A stretch of 7,507 nt of DNA from Actinomycetota bacterium (GCA_027730885.1 JAQCHM010000158.1:1-7507), one strand, 5' to 3'. Positions 1-7,009 are shown, numbered from the stretch's first letter. Numbers and translations are program-made. Notes: generated by a model not told the origin, from the letters alone.

Positions 1-631
1 GAACCGGGAAACCGACCCTCGTGACCCTGGTGCCGGCAGGTTCGGTGAATCGACAGACCAAGCCGTACCTGTCGACGCGGAGAAGCGTTGCCGAGCTGGC
101 CAGCCAGTGGCCCGACAAGCCGCGGATCATCAGCAGTAGATCGTCATCGACTCGCTCGGCGATGTCGGCAACCAACTCCGGGGCGCAGTGGCCGAGCGGG
201 TCAGGCGCTGCTCCCGCGATGTCCTCGGGCCGCAGCCACCGCTCGGTCCCGTCATCGTCGGTCCAGCGAACCCGAGTGACCTCGAGACGGAGCCACGAAT
301 AGTCGAGCGACTCGACTTGCACGGCCAAGTGTGGGTGACGGCGGAGGAATTCAGGTTGCATCGCGATCTGCTGCAGCCCCGGAACAGGACGAAGGTCGCC
401 CTGCAAGAGCACTCGATCGCCGATGGAGATGGCACCCCGGTGGTCCTGCCTGCCCCGTTGGATGTGAGTCGACAGGTTCGACAACACGGTCACCGGCGCG
501 CCCGCACCGTCGTCGATGATGGGCACCGGGCCGACGACGGGTCGCCCGTCGACATCCAGCGTCGCCAAGTGCCCGATCGGCGAGGTCGCGATCTCGGTTC
601 GGGCCCGTTCGGCCCAGCTCGGCTCGGTCAT
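1..631 (-). CDS. PNPOx-like / DUF2470 (HugZ-type) flavoprotein, partial at the window edge
   Basis: The minus strand is open from an ATG at 631-629 to the left edge, giving 210 residues and no stop; the C-terminus lies outside the window. Residues about 8-100 resemble the FMN-binding split barrel of pyridoxamine-5'-phosphate oxidase-like proteins (IGHLATLDVDGRPVVGPVPI, then VLLQGDLRPVP). Residues about 140-209 resemble DUF2470: an acidic helix, LLLMIRGLSGHW at 166-176, and the late hallmark VDRYGLVCRF followed by VGFP. This two-domain order is that of HugZ-like proteins, some of which bind or degrade heme; the substrate here cannot be told. No signal peptide is visible, so it is probably cytosolic. 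The family is usually about 220-260 residues, so most of the protein is present. ATG 631 is preferred over the in-frame ATG at 643 because GAGAGGA precedes it. It is divergent from the acyl-CoA synthetase gene. Confidence 0.8.
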   Translation of the reverse strand, partial: MTEPSWAERARTEIATSPIGHLATLDVDGRPVVGPVPIIDDGAGAPVTVLSNLSTHIQRGRQDHRGAISIGDRVLLQGDLRPVPGLQQIAMQPEFLRRHPHLAVQVESLDYSWLRLEVTRVRWTDDDGTERWLRPEDIAGAAPDPLGHCAPELVADIAERVDDDLLLMIRGLSGHWLASSATLLRVDRYGLVCRFTEPAGTRVTRVGFPV

Positions 632-634
632 CTG

Positions 635-641
635 TCCTCTC
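635..641 (-). promoter_or_regulatory. Shine-Dalgarno-like GAGAGGA that decides the start at 631
   Basis: On the minus strand GAGAGGA is followed by CAG and then the ATG at 631-629. The 3-nt spacing is short but usable. The alternative in-frame ATG at 643-641 (adding MRGQ) has no purine-rich stretch before it. This gene therefore appears to use a ribosome binding site, unlike the four genes in this window that look leaderless. Confidence 0.45.
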
Positions 642-684
642 ATCGACGACGGTGCGGGCGCGCCGCTTGAGCCATGATGCTCTC

Positions 685-690
685 TACCCT
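685..690 (+). promoter_or_regulatory. -10 box (TACCCT) of the acyl-CoA synthetase gene, probably leaderless
   Basis: TACCCT matches TAnnnT and is followed by 7 nt (GTTGGCC) and then ATG 698. Transcription starting 7-8 nt after the box would begin at or next to the A of the ATG. No Shine-Dalgarno lies before 698. The box falls downstream of the ATG at 674, which argues against that earlier start. No convincing -35 hexamer is seen at the usual spacing. Confidence 0.45.
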
Positions 691-697
691 GTTGGCC

Positions 698-2317
698 ATG
701 AGCGCCATAGTCACGCCATCCACGATGCAAGATTTCCCCCTGACCACCCAACACCTGCTGCGGCACGGCCGAACCGTTCACGCCGAGGCCCAGGTGTTCA
801 CCTACAGCGCCGAGGGCATCCATGCCGCCACCTTCGCCGAGGTGGCCGATCGGGCCGACCGCCTCGCCGCGGCGCTGGCCCGGCTGGGCATCGAACCCGG
901 CGACCGGGTCGGCACGTTCCTCTGGAACAACCAGGCCCACCTCGAGGCCTACCTGGCCATCCCGGCCATGGGCGCCGTGCTCCACACGCTCAACATCCGC
1001 CTCTTTCCGGAGCAGCTCGCCTACGTCGTCAACCACGGCAACGACAAGGTCGTGATCGTCGACGCTTCTATCGCTCCGCTGCTCGCTCGGATCCGCGGAG
1101 AGCTCACCTGCGTGGAGCACATCATCGTCGTCGGCGAGGGTGACACGTCCGGATTGGGCGAGACCCTGGCCTACGAGGACGTGCTGGCCGCCGAAACACC
1201 CGGCTATGCCTATCCCGAGGTCGACGAGCGGGCCGCGGCGGCCATGTGCTACACGTCGGGCACCACGGGAAACCCCAAGGGCGTCGCCTACTCGCACCGC
1301 TCGATCTGGCTGCACTCCCTGGCCGTGACCTCGGCCCAGTCGCTCGGCGTGAATCACAGCGACCGGCTACTGCTCATCGTGCCGATGTTCCACGCCATGG
1401 CCTGGGGTATGCCGTTCGCCGGATGGTGGACGGGTGCGGACATCGTGATGCCCCAACAGTTCCTCCAGGCCGCACCGCTGGCCGACATCATCAGGGAAAC
1501 CCGGCCGACCCTCTCGGGTGCGGTGCCGACCGTACTCAACGACCTCCTGCACAACGCGGCGGACGCGGATCTGTCGTCGCTCCGAGGAATCGTCTGCGGC
1601 GGGTCGGCCGTTCCCCGATCGTTGATCGAAGGCTTCGACCGCACGTTCGGCGTACCGGTGACCCAGGCGTGGGGCATGACCGAGACCAGCCCGCTCGCGG
1701 CGATCGCGTCGGTACCCAAGGGAACGGACCCGGCCAACGAACTCGATTGGCGAGTCCGAACCGGCCGCCTCCTGCCCGGCGTCGAACTGCGCATCTGTGA
1801 CGATGACGGCACGGCGCTGCCGTGGGACGGCAAGGCTCAGGGAGAGATCCAGGTCCGGGGCCCGTGGATCACGGCGTCGTACTACCTCGACCCTGCCCCC
1901 GAGAAATTCCAGGAAGGCTGGCTCCGCACCGGCGACGTCGGATCGGTCGAACCCAATGGCTTCGTCCAGATCTCCGACCGGGCCAAGGACGTCATCAAGT
2001 CCGGTGGTGAGTGGATCAGCTCGGTCGACCTCGAGAACGAGCTGATGGGTCACCCTTCGGTGCGCGAAGCGGCGGTCGTCGGTGTGCCCGACGACCGGTG
2101 GGACGAACGTCCGATGGCCTGCGTCGTCGTCGCCGAGGGCGCGTCGGCCGATGCCGCGGACCTTCGGGACTATCTCTCGGATCGGGTCGCCAAGTGGTGG
2201 GTCCCCGAGCGGTGGACCTTCATCGACGAGGTCCCCAAGACGTCCGTGGGCAAGTTCGACAAGAAGGTGCTTCGGGCCCACTACGCCGACGGTCAACTGA
2301 CGGTCGTCGAACTCTGA
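698..2317 (+). CDS. AMP-forming fatty-acyl-CoA synthetase (medium/long-chain, FadD/AlkK-like)
   Basis: Activates a carboxylic acid, most likely a fatty acid, with ATP and CoA to acyl-CoA, AMP and pyrophosphate, the entry step to beta-oxidation. Numbered from M at 698 (539 residues, normal for the family), the adenylate-forming (ANL) motifs are intact and in order: P-loop YTSGTTGNPKG at 185-195, QAWGMTETSP at 323-332, TGDVG at 411-415, hinge region DRAKDVIKSGGEWISS at 427-442, and C-terminal PKTSVGKFDKK at 513-523 with catalytic Lys519. The KSGGEWISS form is typical of medium/long-chain fatty-acid ligases more than of acetyl-CoA synthetases, but chain length cannot be read from sequence. No signal peptide or membrane segment is seen. 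In-frame starts also exist at 674 and 725 (MQDFPLT, where family similarity begins); 698 is preferred because it sits 7 nt after a -10-like box. The stop overlaps the possible start of the next gene. Confidence 0.93.
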   Translation: MSAIVTPSTMQDFPLTTQHLLRHGRTVHAEAQVFTYSAEGIHAATFAEVADRADRLAAALARLGIEPGDRVGTFLWNNQAHLEAYLAIPAMGAVLHTLNIRLFPEQLAYVVNHGNDKVVIVDASIAPLLARIRGELTCVEHIIVVGEGDTSGLGETLAYEDVLAAETPGYAYPEVDERAAAAMCYTSGTTGNPKGVAYSHRSIWLHSLAVTSAQSLGVNHSDRLLLIVPMFHAMAWGMPFAGWWTGADIVMPQQFLQAAPLADIIRETRPTLSGAVPTVLNDLLHNAADADLSSLRGIVCGGSAVPRSLIEGFDRTFGVPVTQAWGMTETSPLAAIASVPKGTDPANELDWRVRTGRLLPGVELRICDDDGTALPWDGKAQGEIQVRGPWITASYYLDPAPEKFQEGWLRTGDVGSVEPNGFVQISDRAKDVIKSGGEWISSVDLENELMGHPSVREAAVVGVPDDRWDERPMACVVVAEGASADAADLRDYLSDRVAKWWVPERWTFIDEVPKTSVGKFDKKVLRAHYADGQLTVVEL

Positions 2318-2880
2318 CCGAAGAGCCAGCCTCCGCCCGGCGCATCAACGCGGCCGCTCGCCTGTTCCAGGGCGTGCCCGCTGATGCGGTCCGGGTCCTC
2401 GAGCGGCTGGCCGACGACGAATTGGCCAACCTGGCCGAGATCGTCAATCAGATCCAGACGCGGCGGGGCATTGCAGCCGGTGACCACGACGCCATCATCG
2501 CCGACGCCTTCGAGCTGGCCTTCGGCGGCGACGGCCTCGGTACCAACCCGTGGGTGCAGGGCTCGGTGATCGTATGCCCGGGCGGCATCGTGTCCAAGAG
2601 CCGGAGCAGCCATCGTTGCCGGTTCGTCAGCGTCAACGACACCTGGGTCTGGGACGCGCCCGAACTCATCCGCGAGGACAAGCGCTCGCTACCCGGGAAC
2701 GACGACGGTTTCCGAGCCGTCGCCCTGGTCCCCGTGGTGTCGGGTATGACGCTTGACGTGGTCAGCGGCAAGGCCCGCAGCGGGATGCATCAAGTCGACC
2801 GGGTGGTGTCGTACAAAGTCAGGCGAGGCGATCTGGTCGAGGTGGCCCAGCGCAACGTCGGCGCGAGCGGGATGAAGTAG
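2314..2880 (+). CDS. conserved-looking hypothetical protein, non-ATG start
   Basis: I do not recognise this family. The frame is open from well inside the upstream gene to TAG at 2878-2880. The protein-like part begins after the synthetase stop, with good codon use. No in-frame ATG occurs until about residue 145. Candidate starts are CTG 2314 (188 residues, overlapping the upstream TGA as CTGA), GTG 2374 (168 residues, weak AGGG before it) and a TTG near 2422. The annotated start keeps the helical segment ARRINAAARLFQGVPADAVRVL (split here as ARRINAAARLFQG plus VPADAVRVL), which looks like part of the fold, but GTG 2374 is nearly as likely. Residues about 3-70 are predicted helical. Residues 80-180 are rich in beta-forming stretches (WVQGSVIVCPGGIVSKS, RFVSVNDTWVWDAPELI, DRVVSYKVRRGDLVEVAQ). 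There is no signal peptide, membrane helix or known catalytic motif. It is probably co-transcribed and translationally coupled with the synthetase gene. Confidence 0.7.
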   Translation: MTEEPASARRINAAARLFQGVPADAVRVLERLADDELANLAEIVNQIQTRRGIAAGDHDAIIADAFELAFGGDGLGTNPWVQGSVIVCPGGIVSKSRSSHRCRFVSVNDTWVWDAPELIREDKRSLPGNDDGFRAVALVPVVSGMTLDVVSGKARSGMHQVDRVVSYKVRRGDLVEVAQRNVGASGMK

Positions 2881-2889
2881 CCGGGCCGA

Positions 2890-5646
2890 TCAGAGCAGGT
2901 GCACGGGATGCACCATGCCGGCAAACCCGAAGCGCTCGGCCTGCGAGCGACACGACCATCCGGTCGCCGCCACTGGTCCAGCCGCGTGATCGAGTGTGGG
3001 GCGCCAGCCCTGATCGAACAACGCAGCCGACACTGCCTGGTTGGCAATCTCGTGCCCGAAAACGCCGGCCATGCCGCAACAGGTCGACTCGAACACGACC
3101 ACCTCGTGCCCGACCGCCTCGAGCGTGCGACGCCACGCGCCCAACCACGCCGGGGCGAGCGACCGTTCAGTGCAATGGCCGAACAGCGTCACCGTCTGCG
3201 GTTTCGCGATCGGAGACAGCCGGTCGGCACGCTCGGCGAGGACCTCGGCCAACCCACGCACGCCTGCCGGAAACCCAGGGTGGATCTCCGGGTACTCGCG
3301 ACCGAACATCAGCGCCACGGCCGGATCGATCACGGTCGGCGTCGCGCCTGTGTCCAAGACCGCCTGCACAAGGTGGGCTTGCGCCGCGGCCGCCTTGGCA
3401 AAGGCCCTGCGGTTCCCCTTGACGTGGTCGAATTTGGCCGAAGGCGTGAACGGTGCGGCCGAGACGTCATAGTCGACTGCGGTCAGGATCTCGACCGTAC
3501 AAGCCAAGGTTTGCGGCTCGAAGGTACGAGTGAAGACGTCGGTCAGCACCACGATCCGGTCGCCGGACCCGTCGTGCGGCCCGCCGGGCTCGAAGAGAGG
3601 AACAGCGGCCTTCCGCCGGGCCGGCGGGGTGGGGAGGTCGGTGAGGCCGAGGCGTGGCGCGAGCACACGGCTACCGAGGCGGGCCAGCGGACCGGCTACC
3701 GATGCTACGTCGGCGAACTGCTCGAATCGGGACATCAGCCGATGGGCGACGGGTCGACGTCGGGTGGCGTAGTAACGCTCGAAGAACCTCGACTTGAGCT
3801 CCGGGATGTCGACCTGCACGGGACACCTGCCAGTGCAGGCGGCACACGAGAGGCACTGCGACAACGACGTCGCTACCTCTTCGGTCAGATCCGCCGAAGC
3901 ACCGCCATCGTCTTCCTCGGCAAGCAGCCACGCACGTAGCAGGTCGGCCCGCCCCTTCGGCGACTGCTTGGGGTCGCGCGTGACCTTGTACGACGGGCAC
4001 ATCACGTCGTTGGTTGCGTAGTTGTGGCAGAGCCCGTTGCCGTTGCAGCTGAAGGCGCTGGTGAACTCGGCGCGCGCCGACCCCGACACCCTGCGGTCCG
4101 CCGCGGCCCGCGTCGGCACAGCGTCGATGGCCAACAGCGGCTCGGTAGCGCCGAGCGGGCGGTAGAGCTTGCCCGGGTTGAAGAGGTCGAGGGGGTCGAA
4201 TGCGGTCTTCAGCGTCCGCATGATCTGGAGGGTGGACGGCGTCAGGAAGTCGGAAGCGAACTGGCCGCGGAACCCGCGCCCGTGTTCGCCCCACAGAATG
4301 CCGCCGTGGCGGGCCAGCAGCGCAACCACTTCCTCGGTGATCTCCTTCACCTGCCGGTCGTGGTCGGCTCCAAGGGGATCGAGGGCGGGCCGAACGTGTA
4401 CGCACCCCACATCAGCGTGACCGAACATGCCATAGCGAAGCCCGCGCCGGTCGAGGATCGCCCGAAAGCCCGAGACGAACGCGGGCATCTCGACCACCGG
4501 AACCGCGCAGTCCTCGACGAAGGCGGTCGGTCGGGACTCGCCGGCCTTGACCTTGGCCAACAAGCCGACCGCGTCGGCCCGCACCTTTCGAGCCGCGGTC
4601 TTGACCGCGTGTTCGGTCACGATCCGGGCAGAGGTGGCCCGTCCCCCGGAACGGATGATCGCATCGACCTCGGCGACATCGGGAAGTTCGCCGTTCTCGT
4701 TGCTCGTGTACTCGATCATGAGAATCGACCCGGCTTCATCGCCGATGACTTCCTCGAGCAGCGGCCACGCGGTCGACGAGCGCCCTTGCCGCATCGTGTG
4801 TTCGTCGATGGTCTCGATCGACGACGGCCCGGTCGAACGGAGGCGCAGGGAGTCCTCGAGCGCATCGTCGAAGGTCGGATAGCCGGCCAGCACCATGATG
4901 TCCGAGGCGGGGATCGGCGTGAGCCCAAGGGTGGCCCCGACCGTGATGGCAAGCGTTCCCTCCGAGCCGACGAGTACTGGCAGCGGGTCGATGAGGTCAC
5001 CTCGGCGGACTCGGTCGACGCCGTATCCGCTGAATCCTCGCGCCAGTTCGGGCAGACCGAAGTCCTCGTCGGGCACCGCCAACAACGCACGCCAGATCTC
5101 GGCCACCCGGCCGGTTCCTGCAGCGAGGCGTTCGGCTTCGGCCAACGAGACGGGGCACGCATGCCACAGCGTCCCGTCGTCGAGCACGACGTCGAGAGCG
5201 ATCACGTGGCGGCTGGTCCGCCCATAGAGCAGCGAACCCTGCCCTGCCGCGTCGGTCGAAATCATGCCGCCGACCGTGCAACGGTTCGACGTCGAGGTGT
5301 GCGGCGGCCAGAAGAGGCCGAACGGAGCCAGATGCTCGTTGAGGGCGTCGGCCACCACTCCCGGCTCGACGCGCGCCGTGCGACCCTCGACATCGACCTC
5401 CAGCACGCGGTGCATCGATCGCTTGAAATCGAGGGTCACCCCGTTGGTCAGGCTCTGTCCGTTGGTTCCTGTACCCGCACCGCGTGCCACCAGCGGTCGG
5501 GGTGAGGTAGACGAGCGGTTGGTGGCGACCAGCTCGACGACGTCGTCGACCGAAGCAGGAACGGCGACTCCCGATGGTGTCACCTGATAAATGGAGTTGT
5601 CGGTCGCGTAGACCGCCAGAGTTCCGGGTTCCTTCGACACGTGCAT
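2890..5646 (-). CDS. ydiJ: YdiJ-like FAD/Fe-S D-2-hydroxyacid dehydrogenase (probable D-2-hydroxyglutarate dehydrogenase)
   Basis: 918 residues that follow E. coli YdiJ (about 1,018) in block order: TDNSIYQ near the start, RGAGTGTNGQ at 55-64 (FAD-binding PCMH domain), STSNRCTVGGMISTDAAGQG at 118-137, GSEGTLA at 227-233, FGHADVGCVHVRPALD at 408-423 and LWGEHGRGFR at 451-460. His410, His417, Glu454 and His455 match the metal/substrate site of D-2-hydroxyglutarate dehydrogenases. A ferredoxin-like part follows: Cys534, 540, 550 (CNGNGLC...MCPS), then Cys598, 601, 604, 608. The C-terminal half is GlpC-like with Cys824 (FGHC), CCG at 856-858 and Cys899 (WSCRS). E. coli YdiJ is reported to oxidise D-2-hydroxyglutarate to 2-oxoglutarate; that this enzyme does the same is inferred. 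It has a shorter N-terminus than YdiJ, no signal peptide and no membrane helix. The start is supported by TDNSIYQ at residue 15 and a promoter just upstream. It ends 9 nt from the convergent gene. Confidence 0.93.
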   Translation of the reverse strand: MHVSKEPGTLAVYATDNSIYQVTPSGVAVPASVDDVVELVATNRSSTSPRPLVARGAGTGTNGQSLTNGVTLDFKRSMHRVLEVDVEGRTARVEPGVVADALNEHLAPFGLFWPPHTSTSNRCTVGGMISTDAAGQGSLLYGRTSRHVIALDVVLDDGTLWHACPVSLAEAERLAAGTGRVAEIWRALLAVPDEDFGLPELARGFSGYGVDRVRRGDLIDPLPVLVGSEGTLAITVGATLGLTPIPASDIMVLAGYPTFDDALEDSLRLRSTGPSSIETIDEHTMRQGRSSTAWPLLEEVIGDEAGSILMIEYTSNENGELPDVAEVDAIIRSGGRATSARIVTEHAVKTAARKVRADAVGLLAKVKAGESRPTAFVEDCAVPVVEMPAFVSGFRAILDRRGLRYGMFGHADVGCVHVRPALDPLGADHDRQVKEITEEVVALLARHGGILWGEHGRGFRGQFASDFLTPSTLQIMRTLKTAFDPLDLFNPGKLYRPLGATEPLLAIDAVPTRAAADRRVSGSARAEFTSAFSCNGNGLCHNYATNDVMCPSYKVTRDPKQSPKGRADLLRAWLLAEEDDGGASADLTEEVATSLSQCLSCAACTGRCPVQVDIPELKSRFFERYYATRRRPVAHRLMSRFEQFADVASVAGPLARLGSRVLAPRLGLTDLPTPPARRKAAVPLFEPGGPHDGSGDRIVVLTDVFTRTFEPQTLACTVEILTAVDYDVSAAPFTPSAKFDHVKGNRRAFAKAAAAQAHLVQAVLDTGATPTVIDPAVALMFGREYPEIHPGFPAGVRGLAEVLAERADRLSPIAKPQTVTLFGHCTERSLAPAWLGAWRRTLEAVGHEVVVFESTCCGMAGVFGHEIANQAVSAALFDQGWRPTLDHAAGPVAATGWSCRSQAERFGFAGMVHPVHLL
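2898..2914 (+). terminator. possible stem-loop after the hypothetical gene
   Basis: GGTGCA and TGCACC form a perfect 6-bp stem with a 5-nt loop (CGGGA), 18 nt past the stop at 2880. There is no T-tract, and the element lies inside the last codons of the convergent dehydrogenase gene, so it may be coincidence. It is the only hairpin I see that could end plus-strand transcription here. Confidence 0.25.
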
Positions 5647-5654
5647 GGGCAGCT

Positions 5655-5683
5655 AGCGTAGACCGAGGCCCGCGCCCGTCGAA
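5655..5683 (-). promoter_or_regulatory. promoter of the YdiJ-like gene, probably leaderless
   Basis: On the minus strand TACGCT (5660-5655) lies 8 nt before the ATG at 5646. TTCGAC (5683-5678), a weak -35 match, lies 17 nt further upstream. No Shine-Dalgarno is seen between the box and the ATG, so the transcript probably starts at or within a few bases of the start codon. Confidence 0.45.
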
Positions 5684-5785
5684 CCATCTTCGGTTGAGGA
5701 AAAGGACGACATCACAGCGGAGTGGCTGGCCGCGGCTTTCGCAAGGCCCGCAATCGTCGGGTTCTCGATCAGGCCGGCTGATTGC

Positions 5786-5791
5786 TAGCTT
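5786..5791 (+). promoter_or_regulatory. -10 box (TAGCTT) of the CoA-transferase gene, probably leaderless
   Basis: TAGCTT is followed by 7 nt (GGGACCC) and then ATG 5799. This spacing places the transcription start at the start codon. The GGGA before the ATG is a poor Shine-Dalgarno. It shares the 152-bp divergent region with the dehydrogenase promoter, and the sequence between them (5684-5785) shows no clear operator. Confidence 0.45.
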
Positions 5792-5798
5792 GGGACCC

Positions 5799-6989
5799 AT
5801 GGCTTCAGCACTCGGCGGCATCAAGGTGCTAGACCTGTCCATCCTCGTCCAAGGGCCACAGGCCGCGCTGATGCTGCACGACCTCGGGGCTGACGTCATC
5901 AAGGTGGAGTTGCCGGTGGCGGGTGATCTGGCTCGCCACATCGTGATCTCGGCGGACGATCGGCGCTCAGGCGTGTGGGAGGCCTGCAACCGGGGCAAGC
6001 GATCCATCACCCTCGACCTCCGCCAGCCCGGTGGCAAGACCGCGCTGCGTCGACTGGTCGAACAGAGTGACGTCCTCATCCACAACTTCGTTCCCGGAAC
6101 GATGGAGCTCTGGGACCTGTCGTACGAGTCCCTGCGCGACATCAATCCCCGCCTCGTCTTCGCCTCTGGTTCCTCGTTCGGGCCGCTCGGACCCGACGCC
6201 CACCGCGAGGGCGCCGACACGATCGGCCAGGCCTGGGGTGGCCTCATCTCGACCACCGGCACCAATGACGGCGAACCCACGCCGGTCGGGGCGCTGATCG
6301 CCGACCACTCGGGCTGCCAGAACATGGTCACCGGGATTCTTGCCGCGTTGTTCCATCGGGAGCGGACCGGTGAAGGTCAGCGGGTCGACGTGTCCCTCTT
6401 TGGCGCCATGATCTGGGCCCAGGCGTCCGAGCTTTCCCATCAGTCGATGAGCGGCCAACTGCTGGGCCGAGCCAACAGGGGCCACCCCCTCATCCGGGCG
6501 TTGCTGCGCATGGTCCCCACGTCGGATGGCTGGATACAGCTTGTGGGCGTGCCGCCGCATCTGTGGCCGGGCTTCTGCCGAGCCATGGATCGGCCCGACC
6601 TGATCGAAGACCCCCGCTTCGCCACGCTGTTCATGACCCCCGAGGACCTCCAGGCACTGAAGGACGTGGTCGACACCATCTTCCCCACCCGCACCACCGA
6701 CGAGTGGTGCGAACGACTCCGAGCCGAAAACCAACGCTTCGCCCCCGTCCGCAATCACCTCGACGTGCTCGCCGACCCCGGCGCGGTCGAGAACGGGTAC
6801 CTCGTCGACGTCGAACATCCGGATTACGGCTCGATCCGGGTGGTCGGTTCGCCGATCCGACTCAGCGCGACCCCGACCGTTCCGGCGGTCGTAGCTCCCG
6901 GCCTCGGCCATCACACCGAAGAGATCCTGCTGGAGGCCGGCTTCACCTGGGACGACATCGCCGAACTACAGGGTCAAGGCGCCTACTGA
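5799..6989 (+). CDS. family III CoA-transferase (CaiB/BaiF type)
   Basis: 396 residues, a normal length for family III CoA-transferases, which move CoA between carboxylic acids through an aspartyl-CoA thioester. The N-terminus GIKVLDLSILVQGPQAA followed by LHDLGADVIKVE (residues 7-38) is the family's opening signature. NRGKRSITLDL at 64-74, VLIHNFVPGTME at 92-103 and RTGEGQRVDVSL further on are also characteristic. Asp169, in PVGALIADHSG, coincides in position and context with the catalytic Asp169 of formyl-CoA transferase (Frc) and CaiB. The donor and acceptor acids cannot be deduced; members act on oxalate, carnitine, bile acids, 2-methylacyl-CoAs and aromatic succinates. Alpha-methylacyl-CoA racemase has the same fold, but the Asp context favours a transferase. 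The frame is open upstream to 5574, but that part overlaps the divergent gene and is not protein-like. ATG 5799 is supported by the family start and the TAGCTT box. It is cytosolic. Confidence 0.9.
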   Translation: MASALGGIKVLDLSILVQGPQAALMLHDLGADVIKVELPVAGDLARHIVISADDRRSGVWEACNRGKRSITLDLRQPGGKTALRRLVEQSDVLIHNFVPGTMELWDLSYESLRDINPRLVFASGSSFGPLGPDAHREGADTIGQAWGGLISTTGTNDGEPTPVGALIADHSGCQNMVTGILAALFHRERTGEGQRVDVSLFGAMIWAQASELSHQSMSGQLLGRANRGHPLIRALLRMVPTSDGWIQLVGVPPHLWPGFCRAMDRPDLIEDPRFATLFMTPEDLQALKDVVDTIFPTRTTDEWCERLRAENQRFAPVRNHLDVLADPGAVENGYLVDVEHPDYGSIRVVGSPIRLSATPTVPAVVAPGLGHHTEEILLEAGFTWDDIAELQGQGAY

Positions 6990-6994
6990 GCGGC

Positions 6995-7000
6995 TAGCCT
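6995..7000 (+). promoter_or_regulatory. -10 box (TAGCCT) before the small membrane protein gene
   Basis: TAGCCT lies 5 nt after the CoA-transferase stop and 9 nt before ATG 7010. Initiation 7 nt downstream would leave a leader of 0-3 nt. It lets the membrane gene be expressed independently of the CoA-transferase, although read-through is also possible across the 20-bp gap. No Shine-Dalgarno is present in that gap. Confidence 0.4.
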
Positions 7001-7009
7001 TTCCCCACG

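Noticed and set aside
641..643. Earlier in-frame ATG for the left-edge gene (adds MRGQ)
   Set aside because: No ribosome binding site precedes it, and using it would place the GAGAGGA element inside the coding region.
188..670. 160-codon open frame on the plus strand at the left end
   Set aside because: The minus strand here encodes the split-barrel/DUF2470 protein with clear family features and a Shine-Dalgarno; the plus frame is its shadow.
1367..2296. 309-codon open frame on the minus strand
   Set aside because: Antisense to the acyl-CoA synthetase, with low-complexity Arg/Asp/Gly composition and no motif.
2011..2313. Upstream extension of the hypothetical gene from ATG 2011
   Set aside because: This part lies inside the acyl-CoA synthetase, where the other frame carries the C-terminal catalytic motif; the extension is Arg/Gly-rich shadow sequence.
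4024..5505. 493-codon open frame on the plus strand
   Set aside because: It is antisense to the YdiJ-like gene, whose residues and family motifs are unmistakable. The product is Arg/Gly/His-rich with no domain, as expected for an antisense frame in GC-rich DNA.
5682..5695. AACC-ATCTTC-GGTT inverted repeat as an operator in the divergent region
   Set aside because: Arms of 4 bp are expected by chance in 152 bp, and the repeat does not extend on either side.
4997..6331. 444-codon open frame on the minus strand spanning the divergent promoter region
   Set aside because: It covers the dehydrogenase N-terminal region in another frame and runs antisense through the CoA-transferase. It has no recognisable domain, and two genuine genes already occupy the DNA.
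5967..6914. 315-codon open frame on the minus strand
   Set aside because: Antisense to the CoA-transferase; no domain or start signal.
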